Of a DNA stretch of 64,000 bases, positions 7,458-15,580 are shown piece by piece (positions within the stretch are counted from its first letter, which is position 1; each line of letters opens with the position of its first letter). The DNA comes from Leucobacter sp. G161 (lineage in GTDB: Bacteria; Actinomycetota; Actinomycetes; Actinomycetales; Microbacteriaceae), in contig NZ_LOHP01000046.1 in the NCBI RefSeq assembly GCF_001482305.1, forward strand, positions 62,001-126,000. Direction: 5' to 3'. The translations under genes were made by a program, and so were the position numbers. The notes beneath the pieces were generated by a model. The model ran no database searches. It was given only the letters and a program-made list of their open reading frames with translations, and was not told where the DNA came from.

Positions 7458-8639
7458 ATGAACAAGAAACTGCTCGCAGCACCGATCGCCATGGCGGCGG
7501 TGCTCGGCCTCGCCCTCACCGGCTGCTCGTCAGACAGCGGCGCACCGGCCGGCGACGGCGGCCTGCAGATCGATGTCCCCGAGATCCCGGCTATCGAAAA
7601 GCTCGGCGAGAACGAAAAAGAACTGAACATCGTCGCGTGGTCGGGCTTCGTTGAGCCTGCCTGGGCTGACCAGTTCACCGCCGACACCGGGTGCGTCGTC
7701 AACCGTAAGGTGGCAGCGACCTCAGACGAGATGGTGCAGCTCATGCGCACCGGCGAGTACGACCTCGTCTCCGCCTCGGGCGACGCGAGCCTCCGGCTCA
7801 TCGTCGACGGCAACGTGCAGCCGCTCACCACCGATCTCATCCCGAACTTCTCCGACGACATCGTCGAGGGCATGAAGGGCCAGCTCTACGACACGCTCAA
7901 CGGCAACGTCTACGGCATCCCGATCGGTCGCGGCGCGAACGTGCTCCAGTACAACAGCGAGGCCGTCACCGAGGCACCCGACAGCTGGGACGTGGTGTGG
8001 GAGAAGGACAGCCCGTACGCCGGCAAGATTGCGGCCTACGACAGCCCGATCTACATCGCTGACGCAGCGATCTACCTCATGGAGCACCAGCCAGACCTCG
8101 GCATCACGAACCCCTACGCGCTCGACCAGGAGCAGCTGCAGGCCGCCACCGAGCTGCTCAAGCAGCAGAACGAGATGGTGTCCGAGTACTGGTCGCCCGC
8201 GACCAACGTGACCTCCTTCACCGGCGGCAACTCGGTGGTCGGCACCTCGTGGGAGGTGCTGCGCAAGGCGACGCAGGACGAGAAGTTCAAGAGCGTCCTC
8301 CCCAAGGAGGGCGCGACCGGCTGGTCTGACGCCTGGATGCTTGCAACCGACTCGAAGAGCCCGAACTGCGCGTACGCGTGGATGGACTACACCTCGGCAC
8401 CCGATGTGAACGGCGCGATCGCCATGAACTTCGGCATGGGCCCCGCCAACGGCGCGTTCTGTGAACTCAACGATGAAGCGAAGGCGCACTGCGACTACTT
8501 CAACGCCACCGACGAGGAGTACTACAAGCAGGTGTGGTGGTGGACGACCCCCATCGACCAGTGCCTCGACGGCCGCACTGATGTGCAGTGCACGAACTAC
8601 CAGGACTGGACCAACGCCTGGGCCACCGTCAAGGGCTAA
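7458..8639 (+). CDS. Polyamine-type ABC transporter substrate-binding lipoprotein
   Basis: A 393-residue protein with a lipoprotein signal peptide ending LALTGCSSD, so the mature N terminus would be a lipidated Cys near residue 22. The body is a PotD/PotF-like family 1 binding fold: LNIVAWSGFVEPAWADQF at the start of lobe 1, TSDEMVQLMRTGEYDLV, and VYGIPIGRGANVLQYN at the hinge. Asp, Glu, Trp and Tyr residues (for example VWWWTTPIDQCLDGR near the end) would suit a cationic amine ligand. It has an ABC-operon position and its own strong ribosome site (AAAGGAG). A large GC palindrome follows the stop. The exact ligand is unknown. Confidence 0.85.
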   Translation: MNKKLLAAPIAMAAVLGLALTGCSSDSGAPAGDGGLQIDVPEIPAIEKLGENEKELNIVAWSGFVEPAWADQFTADTGCVVNRKVAATSDEMVQLMRTGEYDLVSASGDASLRLIVDGNVQPLTTDLIPNFSDDIVEGMKGQLYDTLNGNVYGIPIGRGANVLQYNSEAVTEAPDSWDVVWEKDSPYAGKIAAYDSPIYIADAAIYLMEHQPDLGITNPYALDQEQLQAATELLKQQNEMVSEYWSPATNVTSFTGGNSVVGTSWEVLRKATQDEKFKSVLPKEGATGWSDAWMLATDSKSPNCAYAWMDYTSAPDVNGAIAMNFGMGPANGAFCELNDEAKAHCDYFNATDEEYYKQVWWWTTPIDQCLDGRTDVQCTNYQDWTNAWATVKG

Positions 8640-8648
8640 CCACCCAAC

Positions 8649-8674
8649 TGTGGGGCGCCCGCGGGCGCCCCACA
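8649..8674. terminator. Perfect 13-bp inverted repeat between binding-protein and permease genes
   Basis: A 26-bp perfect palindrome (arm TGTGGGGCGCCCG) lies 10 bp after the binding-protein stop and 41 bp before the permease start. There is no T-run. In an operon this position usually holds a partial terminator or a 3' stabiliser that lets more binding protein than permease be made. With no loop bases, the real hairpin would open a few central pairs. Confidence 0.6.
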
Positions 8675-8714
8675 CCCCCTTCTCTCTTCCCACACTCTGT
8701 CAGCGAGGACACCC

Positions 8715-9599
8715 GTGAGCATTCAGTCAGCTCTTCAACGCAAGCCGCGGCCCATCTCGACCGCGCTCCACCGACACCCGAAGGGTCGACTCGCGTCGCT
8801 CCTCACGCTTCCGATGGTGTGGCTCGTCGGCGTCTACATTCTGTCGCTCGCGATCATGCTCGTGACAGCGTTCTGGACGACCGATCCCTTTACTTCCCGC
8901 GTGAAGCCCGGCTTCACGCTCGAGAACTTCACGCAGCTCGCCACCGTGCCCGCCTACGGCATGACCGCGCTGCGCACGCTCGGGATCGCGCTCGCGGTCA
9001 CCCTCATCTGCGCGCTATTCTCGGTGCCGCTCGCGGTGTTCATGTCGCAGGTCGCTGGCCCGAAGCTCCGCGCCGTGCTCGCGGTGCTCGTCACACTCCC
9101 GCTCTGGGCCGGCTACCTCGTGAAGGTCATCGGCATGCGCCTCGTGTGGACAGAAAACGGCTTCTTCAACTGGGCGCTTGAGCCGCTCGGCATCTCCGGC
9201 CCAGGCCTCGGCGTGGCCACCGTAACGCTCACCCTCGTCTACCTCTGGTTCCCATACATGGCGATCCCGGTCTACACGGCCGTCGCCCAGATTCCGCCGA
9301 ACCTCTTCGATGCGGCTTCCGACCTGGGTGCCCGCGGCTTCCGCACGATCCGCACCGTCGTCGCACCGCTCCTGCTGCCTTCGCTCATCGCAGGATCCAT
9401 CTTCACGTTCTCACTCAGCCTCGGCGACTACCTCTCGGCGATGTACGTCGGTGGATCCACGCAGATGATCGGCAGCATCATCGCGCAGAACATCAACCTC
9501 AACCCGCCGCTCGCCGCCGCGTTCTCGTTCGTGCCGATCGTGCTGGTCATCGTCTACCTGGGGGCCGTCCGTCGCACCGGCGCCCTGAACAACCTCTAA
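8715..9599 (+). CDS. Polyamine-type ABC transporter permease 1
   Basis: A 294-residue integral membrane protein of the PotB class with about six helices (first SLLTLPMVWLVGVYILSLAIM). The EAA-type cytoplasmic loop reads NLFDAASDLGARGFRTIRTVVAPLLLP, the site that docks onto the ATPase. It starts with GTG at 8715 after GAGGAC. It is the third gene of the operon and presumably pairs with the next permease as a heterodimer. Confidence 0.85.
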   Translation: MSIQSALQRKPRPISTALHRHPKGRLASLLTLPMVWLVGVYILSLAIMLVTAFWTTDPFTSRVKPGFTLENFTQLATVPAYGMTALRTLGIALAVTLICALFSVPLAVFMSQVAGPKLRAVLAVLVTLPLWAGYLVKVIGMRLVWTENGFFNWALEPLGISGPGLGVATVTLTLVYLWFPYMAIPVYTAVAQIPPNLFDAASDLGARGFRTIRTVVAPLLLPSLIAGSIFTFSLSLGDYLSAMYVGGSTQMIGSIIAQNINLNPPLAAAFSFVPIVLVIVYLGAVRRTGALNNL

Positions 9600-9614
9600 G
9601 CGCAGGAGCCTGCA

Positions 9615-10418
9615 ATGCTACGACTGAATCGCGGAACCAAGATCGCGCTCGGCGGCGTCGCCGTCGTCGTCCTCGGGTTCCTGTACATTCCGATGTTCGT
9701 GATCATCATGAACTCCTTCAACTCGGGCCGGGTCTCCGGCTGGCCGATCCCCGGCTTCTCGCTCGAATGGTGGGGCAAGGCCCTCACGAACCCGGCAATG
9801 CACGCCGCCTTCATGAACTCGGTGATCGTCGCCTCGATCGCCACCGCGTTCGCCCTCGTGCTCGGCACGCTCGCGGCCTTCGCGCTGCAGCGCTTCAAGT
9901 TCTTCGGGCAGCACACCGTGAACCTGCTCATCGTGCTCCCGATCACCCTCCCCGGCATCGTCACCGGTGTCGCGCTCTCGAACACCTACCACCAGGTGCT
10001 CAAGCCGATGGGGATCCACGTCGGCTACTGGGGCATGATCATCGCGCACGCGACGTTCTGCGTCGTGATGGTGTTCAACAACGTCATCGCCCGCCTGCGC
10101 CGCATGAACCCGAACCTCGAGGAGGCCTCGGCAGACCTGGGTGCTGGCATCTGGCAGACCTTCCGGCTCGTCACCTTTCCGCAGTTCCGGCCCGCCTTCA
10201 TCGCGGGTGGCCTGCTCGCCTTCGCGCTCTCGTTTGACGAGATCGTCGTGACGATCTTTACGGCGCCACCCGGCACGGAGACACTGCCGCTCTGGATCAT
10301 GAACCAAATGGGCAGACCCAACGAGGTCAACCAGGTGAACGTCGTCGCGACGCTCATGATCCTGCTCTCGCTGATCCCCGTCTACTTCTCGCAGCGGGCG
10401 CAGCGCGCGGACACGTAG
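9615..10418 (+). CDS. Polyamine-type ABC transporter permease 2
   Basis: A 267-residue PotC-class permease with six predicted helices (first IALGGVAVVVLGFLYIPMFVIIM). The EAA loop is NLEEASADLGAGIWQTFRLVTFPQFRPA, and the conserved FSFDEIVVT-like stretch appears as ALSFDEIVVTIF. It follows the first permease by 15 bp with GGAG upstream. It is the last gene of the operon; a strong terminator hairpin follows. Confidence 0.85.
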   Translation: MLRLNRGTKIALGGVAVVVLGFLYIPMFVIIMNSFNSGRVSGWPIPGFSLEWWGKALTNPAMHAAFMNSVIVASIATAFALVLGTLAAFALQRFKFFGQHTVNLLIVLPITLPGIVTGVALSNTYHQVLKPMGIHVGYWGMIIAHATFCVVMVFNNVIARLRRMNPNLEEASADLGAGIWQTFRLVTFPQFRPAFIAGGLLAFALSFDEIVVTIFTAPPGTETLPLWIMNQMGRPNEVNQVNVVATLMILLSLIPVYFSQRAQRADT

Positions 10419-10430
10419 GCTCGCGAAGCA

Positions 10431-10476
10431 CGGGAGCGGGCGGTGTGAGTTTTCGGACTCACACCGCCCGCTCCCG
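10431..10476 (+). terminator. Rho-independent-type terminator of the polyamine-type ABC operon
   Basis: A perfect 19-bp stem (10431-10449 with 10458-10476) and an 8-base loop TTTTCGGA lie 12 bp after the last permease. GC-rich stem, no long T tract, as is common in actinobacteria. It separates the ABC operon from the efflux operon. Confidence 0.8.
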
Positions 10477-10482
10477 TCGTTA

Positions 10483-10527
10483 GTTGACTTGAATCAACCA
10501 TCCCTTATATAGTTGACCGTCATCAAC
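10483..10527 (+). promoter_or_regulatory. Promoter of the efflux operon with two MarR-type operators
   Basis: Two matching inverted repeats GTTGA-N6-TCAAC lie at 10483-10498 (GTTGACTTGAATCAAC) and 10512-10527 (GTTGACCGTCATCAAC), 29 bp centre to centre. The first contains the -35 (TTGACT, 10484-10489). A TATATA -10 (10506-10511, 16-bp spacing) lies between them. A repressor bound to both would cover the whole promoter. The MarR gene is the second gene of the operon, so autoregulation is expected. Confidence 0.75.
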
Positions 10528-10550
10528 TTTCGTAAGGACCCCGTCACTCA

Positions 10551-12278
10551 ATGAGCCGCACCACCCCCGCCGCCACAGCAGCAGACCCGACAGAGCCACT
10601 CGCCGGTCGGGCAAAGAACCTCGCCCTAGCAGGCATCTTCCTCGCGAACTTCGTATCCATGCTCGCGATGAACGTCGTTGGCACCTCAATGCCGATCATC
10701 ATCGCCGACATCGGCGGCACACAGGCCTCCTTCACCTGGGTTGTCACCGCCACCATGCTCGCGAGCGCGATCGCCACCCCCATCTGGGGCAAACTCGCCG
10801 ACCTGACGAGCAAGAAGGTGCTGCTGCAGCTCTCGCTCGTGATCTTCATCGTCGCTTCCGCGATGGCGGGCTTTGCTCAGGATCCGACCTGGCTCATCAC
10901 CTTCCGCGTGCTCCAGGGCATCGGCGTCGGCGGCCTCGGCGCCCTCGGCCAGATCGTGCTCGCCGAAATCGTCAGCCCGCGCGAGCGCGGCAAGTACATG
11001 GGCATCCTCGGCGCGATCATGGCGGTCGCCACGGTCGGCGGCCCGCTCCTCGGCGGGCTCCTCACCGACACGATCGGCTGGCGCTGGAACTTCTACGTCG
11101 CAGCCCCCATCGCGATCGTCGCGATCGTCATGCTGCAGCGCACGCTGCACCTGCCGACACTCAAGCGCAAGATCAAGATCGACTACTGGGGCGCAGCCCT
11201 CATCTCGCTCGGCTTCTCAAGCATCCTCATCTGGGTCACCCTCGGCGGCCAGAACTTCCCCTGGTGGTCCTGGCAGACGGCCGTCATGGTCGGCGGCGGC
11301 GTCATCGCACTCGTCATCGCGGTGTTTGTCGAACTCAAGGTTGAAGAACCCCTCATCCCAATGACCCTCTTCCAGAACCGCACGTTCACGATGGCGGCAA
11401 TCGCGTCGATCGCGGTCGGGCTCGCCATGATGGGCACCGCCGTGTTCCTCGGCCAGTACATGCAGCTCGCGCGCGGCCGCTCGGTCATCGAGTCGAGCCT
11501 GCTCACGCTCCCGATGATGGCCGGCGTGCTCATCTCGTCCACGATCGTCGGGCAGATCATCACCCGCACCGGCAAGTGGAAGCGCTACATGGTCGTCGGC
11601 GCGGTCGCCCTGCTCGCCGGCCTGCTGCTCATGGGCCAGCTCCGCCACGACACCAACTACTGGTACGTCGGCATCTCGATGGCGATTCTCGGCGCGGGCG
11701 TCGGCATGACCATGCAGAACCTCGTGCTCGTCGTGCAGAACACCTCGTCCCCCACCCAGATGGGTGCCGCGAGCTCCGCCGTCACGTTCTTCCGCACCGT
11801 CGGTGGCACGGCGGGCATCTCGGGCATGGGAGCGCTGCTCTCGTACCAGGTCACCGAGTACATGAAGGAGGGCCTCGCGAAGCTCCCGCCGAAGGATCTC
11901 GCGGGAGCCGAAGCGCTCGTCGGCGGCACGCTGCCGAAGATCTCGGACCTCACCGAGCCGATCCGGAACGTCGTCGAGTCGGCCTACGGCCACGCGATCG
12001 GCAACATCTTCCTCGCTGCGTCACCGGTCGCGGTCATCGCCCTCATCGCGATCATCTTCCTGCCGAACATTCCGCTCGACACGAAGAGCAACGCCGAACG
12101 GATCGCCGATCTGCAGGACGCCGAGGCTGATGTGGCTACAGTAGACGGGGCCGCTTCAACCGGGGCAGCTGCCAGCCGGGAGCACACCAAGCCCGTCGAT
12201 CGTGTGCTCGTCGACACGACGGGACCGATCCTGCTCCCGAATCATCGCCCCGGCACCGACCGCGGAACCGAACGATAG
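10551..12278 (+). CDS. DHA2-family MFS multidrug efflux transporter (EmrB/QacA type)
   Basis: A 575-residue transporter with about 14 membrane helices. Helix 1 and the motif D1-like stretch read FLANFVSMLAMNVVGTSMPIIIADIGG; motif A follows as GKLADLTSKKVLL; motif C region GGPLLGGLLTDTIGWRWNFY is the antiporter signature of drug/H+ exchangers. The C-terminal 60 residues are a polar cytosolic tail. It would export drugs or other hydrophobic compounds using the proton gradient. It sits behind a MarR-operator promoter and 8 bp before the MarR gene. The substrate is unknown. Confidence 0.9.
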   Translation: MSRTTPAATAADPTEPLAGRAKNLALAGIFLANFVSMLAMNVVGTSMPIIIADIGGTQASFTWVVTATMLASAIATPIWGKLADLTSKKVLLQLSLVIFIVASAMAGFAQDPTWLITFRVLQGIGVGGLGALGQIVLAEIVSPRERGKYMGILGAIMAVATVGGPLLGGLLTDTIGWRWNFYVAAPIAIVAIVMLQRTLHLPTLKRKIKIDYWGAALISLGFSSILIWVTLGGQNFPWWSWQTAVMVGGGVIALVIAVFVELKVEEPLIPMTLFQNRTFTMAAIASIAVGLAMMGTAVFLGQYMQLARGRSVIESSLLTLPMMAGVLISSTIVGQIITRTGKWKRYMVVGAVALLAGLLLMGQLRHDTNYWYVGISMAILGAGVGMTMQNLVLVVQNTSSPTQMGAASSAVTFFRTVGGTAGISGMGALLSYQVTEYMKEGLAKLPPKDLAGAEALVGGTLPKISDLTEPIRNVVESAYGHAIGNIFLAASPVAVIALIAIIFLPNIPLDTKSNAERIADLQDAEADVATVDGAASTGAAASREHTKPVDRVLVDTTGPILLPNHRPGTDRGTER

Positions 12279-12286
12279 GACGAACG

Positions 12287-12799
12287 ATGGCTTCCTCACC
12301 ATCCGACGAAGACATTATTTCCGGAATCATCTCGGAATTCTCCGAAGCGTTCGCGTTCTCGCGCACCCGCTGGACCCGCTACGCAAGCGAGGTGAGCCAT
12401 GAGCTCAGCGGCATGAGCATGATCGTGCTGCAGATTGTGTACCGCCGCGGCCCTATCACCGCGACGGGCATCGGGCACTGGCTCGAGATGGACAAGTCGC
12501 TCGTCAGTCGCCACGTCGCGAAGCTGCGTGAACTCGACCTCATCGAGGCGAACGAGTCACCCGAGGATCGCCGCGTGCAGCTCCTCACCACGAGCCCGCA
12601 TGCCGGAGGGCTCCTGGGTGGGGTTCGCGAGCGCTGGTCGAACGCTTATCGGGAACGGCTCGCAGACTGGAGCGACGCAGAGCTTGAGTCGCTCCGTGCC
12701 GGGCTGCATCGCTTCAACGCCTCCGCCGAGAACACCCCAGCAGACGGCCCGGCCGCCCGCTGCTCCCGGCAGGCAAGCGAGGAATCTCAGGGCGAGTAA
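12287..12799 (+). CDS. MarR-family transcriptional regulator
   Basis: A 170-residue protein with the MarR winged helix: ELSGMSMIVLQIVYRRGPITATGIGHWLEMDKSLVSRHVAKLRELDLIEANESPEDRRV, in which D-x-R in the wing (EDRRVQ) is the family hallmark. Flanking N- and C-terminal helices would form the dimer. It is probably the repressor of the upstream efflux gene, acting at the two GTTGA-N6-TCAAC sites, released by a phenolic or drug ligand. The start has AGGA 9 nt upstream. The last 30 residues are a disordered Ala/Pro-rich tail. Confidence 0.85.
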   Translation: MASSPSDEDIISGIISEFSEAFAFSRTRWTRYASEVSHELSGMSMIVLQIVYRRGPITATGIGHWLEMDKSLVSRHVAKLRELDLIEANESPEDRRVQLLTTSPHAGGLLGGVRERWSNAYRERLADWSDAELESLRAGLHRFNASAENTPADGPAARCSRQASEESQGE

Positions 12800-12817
12800 T
12801 CCCGCGTCCGGCGTTCC

Positions 12818-12921
12818 CGATTTGCCACGTATTGCCGTTGAGCGCCGCCCGCAAGCGGCAATACGAAGCAAATCGACAGGGCCGCGGTCACCTCAGCGAA
12901 GCTGGGAGAACCGCGGCCCTG
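12818..12921. terminator. Compound inverted repeats with bidirectional terminator
   Basis: Three nested or adjacent stems lie between the converging marR and phnE genes: outer CGATTTGC (12818-12825) with GCAAATCG (12868-12875), inner GTATTGCCG (12829-12837) with CGGCAATAC (12856-12864), and a separate 12-bp stem CAGGGCCGCGGT (12877-12888) with its complement at 12910-12921. The last would terminate the phosphonate operon; the first pair would serve marR. Confidence 0.7.
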
Positions 12922-12934
12922 TTGCGTGTGCGAG

Positions 12935-13810
12935 CTACTTCTGCAGTCGCTTGCGGATCCAGCCCGAGGCGAGATCCACCGCGACGATGACGAGCAGAAT
13001 GATGATGAGGTACGTGAGCATCTCGTCGAACTGGAACGTCTTGATCGCCTTGTTGATGAGCAGGCCGATGCCGCCGGCACCGACGAGGCCGAGCACGAGC
13101 GACGAGCGCACGTTCACGTCGAAGCGGTAGAGCAGGAGGCCGGTGAGCTGCGGCAGCACGTTCGGGATCGTCGCGTTCGCGACCACCTGCCAGCGCGAGG
13201 CACCGGCGGTGCGGAGCGCCTGCTCGGGGCCCGGATCGATGTCCTCCATCGCCTCGGCCCACAGCTTGCCCATGACGCCGGTGTTGTGGCAGATGAGGGC
13301 GAGCACACCCGCGAACGGGCCAAGCCCGACTGCGGTGACGAAGATCAACGCGAACACGATATCGGGCACCGCGCGGAAGAACGACAGGATGCCGCGGGCG
13401 ATCTGGTACACGAACGCGTTCGGCGTCGTCGTACGGGCCGCGAACACGGCGAGCAGCAGCGCCGTCGGAACCGACACCGTCGTGCCGAGCAGGCCGACCC
13501 AGAGCGTCGTGAGCGCGCCCTCGAGGCCGCGGGCGAGTACGTCGGAGCTGAGGTCAGGCGGGAACGCCTCGGAGATGAAGTTCATCATGCCCTTGGCGCC
13601 GGTGACGAGCGCGTCGGGGCGGAAATCGGTGGCCTGGAAGGCAAGCAGGTGCAGCAGCACGAGGACGACGATGATCGTGCTCCACGAGCCGATCCGCGTG
13701 ATCGTCTTCGGGTCGCTCGGCACGGGGAGGCGTGCTGGGGCCGGGGCGAAGTCGTCCACCGGGTCGGCTGCGTGTTCGGGAGTGCGCGCGGGCGCAGAGG
13801 TGGGGGTCAC
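12935..13810 (-). CDS. phnE: Phosphonate ABC transporter permease
   Basis: A 291-residue permease with an N-terminal polar arm and about six helices (first WSTIIVVLVLLHLLAFQATDF). The EAA loop is PEQALRTAGASRWQVVANATIPNVLPQL, followed by the PhnE-typical YRFDVNVRSSLVLGLVGAGGIGLLI. It would form a homodimeric channel for phosphonates or phosphite. It starts with GTG at 13810 and follows phnC by 8 bp. It is the last gene of the minus-strand phosphonate operon. Confidence 0.9.
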   Translation of the reverse strand: MTPTSAPARTPEHAADPVDDFAPAPARLPVPSDPKTITRIGSWSTIIVVLVLLHLLAFQATDFRPDALVTGAKGMMNFISEAFPPDLSSDVLARGLEGALTTLWVGLLGTTVSVPTALLLAVFAARTTTPNAFVYQIARGILSFFRAVPDIVFALIFVTAVGLGPFAGVLALICHNTGVMGKLWAEAMEDIDPGPEQALRTAGASRWQVVANATIPNVLPQLTGLLLYRFDVNVRSSLVLGLVGAGGIGLLINKAIKTFQFDEMLTYLIIILLVIVAVDLASGWIRKRLQK

Positions 13811-13818
13811 TGATCGTC

Positions 13819-14607
13819 CTAGAGGTAGAGGGCCGCGAGTTCGGTGTCGTCGAGCTCTGCCGTCGGGCAGTCAAAGACGAGGTGACCGTCGCGGAGGCCG
13901 ATGACACGGTCTGCGTAGAGCCGAGCGAGCTGCGGCTGGTGCAGCACGGCTGCGACCCCGAGCCCCTCTTCGACGGCGAGCTGCCGCAGCAGCCGCATGA
14001 CATCGTCGGCGGCGCGCGGGTCGAGCGCCGACACTGGCTCGTCGGCGAGGATCATGCGGGGGCGCTGGCACAGGGCGCGTGCGATGGCGACGCGCTGCTG
14101 CTGGCCGCCCGAGAGGCTGCCGGCCTTGTCGTGGGCGCGGTCTGCGAGCCCCACGCGCTCGAGGCAGGCCATGGCTTCTTCCTTGAGCTCGTCGCCGAAC
14201 AGGGGCGGGATCGAGCGCCAGGCCGGAAGCCGGGAGAAGCCGCCGGCGCACACGTTCTGCAGCGCGGTCCGGCGGGGCACGAGGTGGATCTTTTGGAACA
14301 CGGTGGCGGCCGCCCGGCGGGCCTCCGCCTTGCGTGCCGAGCTCGCCTCGTTGAGGCGAACCCCGGTGATCTCAATGTCTCCGGAGTCCGCCTCAATGAG
14401 GCCGTTCACCGCGCGCAGCGTTGTCGATTTACCCGAGCCGTTCGCTCCGAGGAACGCAACGACCTCGCCTGCGTGGACACGCATGCTCATGTCATTGAGA
14501 ACGACTCGGCCGCCGAAACTCTTGGATATCGCGCGGACGTCGAGGAGTACTTCTGGCTCGACGCGCTCGGTCTCGGGGGCGCTCGTGCTGGTCGCGGTGA
14601 TCGTCAT
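13819..14607 (-). CDS. phnC: Phosphonate ABC transporter ATP-binding protein
   Basis: A 262-residue ATPase with Walker [10 protein letters not shown] (about 54-62), Q-loop [13 protein letters not shown] (the PhnC-like phenotype with a basic stretch after the Gln), signature [15 protein letters not shown], and Walker [14 protein letters not shown]. The family is single-domain, about 260 residues, as here. It lies between phnE and phnD with short gaps, and powers uptake of the phosphonate bound by PhnD. Confidence 0.9.
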   Translation of the reverse strand: MTITATSTSAPETERVEPEVLLDVRAISKSFGGRVVLNDMSMRVHAGEVVAFLGANGSGKSTTLRAVNGLIEADSGDIEITGVRLNEASSARKAEARRAAATVFQKIHLVPRRTALQNVCAGGFSRLPAWRSIPPLFGDELKEEAMACLERVGLADRAHDKAGSLSGGQQQRVAIARALCQRPRMILADEPVSALDPRAADDVMRLLRQLAVEEGLGVAAVLHQPQLARLYADRVIGLRDGHLVFDCPTAELDDTELAALYL

Positions 14608-14612
14608 GAGGT

Positions 14613-15533
14613 TTAGACGTCCTTCTCGGTGAGGCCCATGGTCTCTGCGAGGTCGAAGAGGGGCTGGTAGGTCTCGTTCGTGACCGGGATCAGGGGCCCG
14701 GCGGGGTCGACACCGAGGAAGCCGCTGACGGTCTCGACGTCCTTCTTGTCGAGGCTGAGCAGCGCCTCCTTGACGGCATCCTTGAACTCCTGCGGCATGT
14801 TGCCGCGGACGGTGATCGGGTCGTTCGGGATCGGCTCCGACTCCCAGATCTGACGGAACTTCGACTGATCGAAGGTGCCCTCTGCGGTCGCGGTGGCGAG
14901 CGTCTGCGAGTTAATCTGCGCGGCGTCGACGGTGCCGTTGACGAGTGCGAGCAGCGCCTCCGGGTGACCGCCGGCGTAGTCCGCGGTCACATCGTCGGTG
15001 ATGCCGGCGTCAGCGAGCGCCGAGCTCGGGATCGCGTCACCCGAGGTCGAGCCAGGGCTGCCGAGCGCGAGAGTCTTGCCCTTGAGATCCTCGATCGTCT
15101 GCACGCTCGAATCCTTCGGCACCCAGATGCCGCCAGTGTAGGTCGTCGGCTTGCCCTCTGCGTCACCGAACGACACCAAGGCGTTGGCGTCAGCACGCTC
15201 GTTCGCGAATACGAACCCGAGCGGGCCGAACTGCGCGATCTCGAGCTGGTCGTTCTCCATTGCGAGAACCTCTGCTGCGTAGTCCTCGGTGATGGACACC
15301 TCGACCTCGCAGTCGAGCTTCTCCGAAAGCGCCGCCGCCAGGGTCTGGTAGGCGGGCTCAAGGCGATCCGGATCCTCGTAGGGGAGGATGCCGAAGCGAA
15401 TCTTGCCGTCCGGGCAGGTGACGCTAGCCGCGTCACCCTCGGGTGCAGCAGAATCGCCGGCGGTCGAACAGCCTGCGAGGCCGAGGCCGAGCAGGATCGC
15501 CGCTGAGGCGGCGAGGGTAGTGGTCTTCTTCAC
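14613..15533 (-). CDS. phnD: Phosphate/phosphite/phosphonate ABC transporter substrate-binding lipoprotein
   Basis: A 306-residue protein with a lipoprotein signal ending LGLAGCSTA (Cys near 22). The mature part is a PhnD-type fold: [35 protein letters not shown] opens lobe 1; [14 protein letters not shown] and [25 protein letters not shown] carry the Ser/Thr/Gly loop that grips the phosphonate group; [11 protein letters not shown] and [16 protein letters not shown] complete the site. It probably binds a 2-aminoethylphosphonate-like compound, given the enzymes next to it. The gene follows the FAD oxidoreductase by 47 bp. Confidence 0.9.
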   Translation of the reverse strand: MKKTTTLAASAAILLGLGLAGCSTAGDSAAPEGDAASVTCPDGKIRFGILPYEDPDRLEPAYQTLAAALSEKLDCEVEVSITEDYAAEVLAMENDQLEIAQFGPLGFVFANERADANALVSFGDAEGKPTTYTGGIWVPKDSSVQTIEDLKGKTLALGSPGSTSGDAIPSSALADAGITDDVTADYAGGHPEALLALVNGTVDAAQINSQTLATATAEGTFDQSKFRQIWESEPIPNDPITVRGNMPQEFKDAVKEALLSLDKKDVETVSGFLGVDPAGPLIPVTNETYQPLFDLAETMGLTEKDV

Positions 15534-15580
15534 GATGCTCCTTGGATGTGTGGGGTAGTGAACGTCGATAAGCGGGTGGA

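Noticed and set aside
8649-8674. Palindrome considered as an insertion-sequence end or attachment site
   Set aside because: No transposase, target duplication or partner repeat is near; its place in an operon favours an RNA role.
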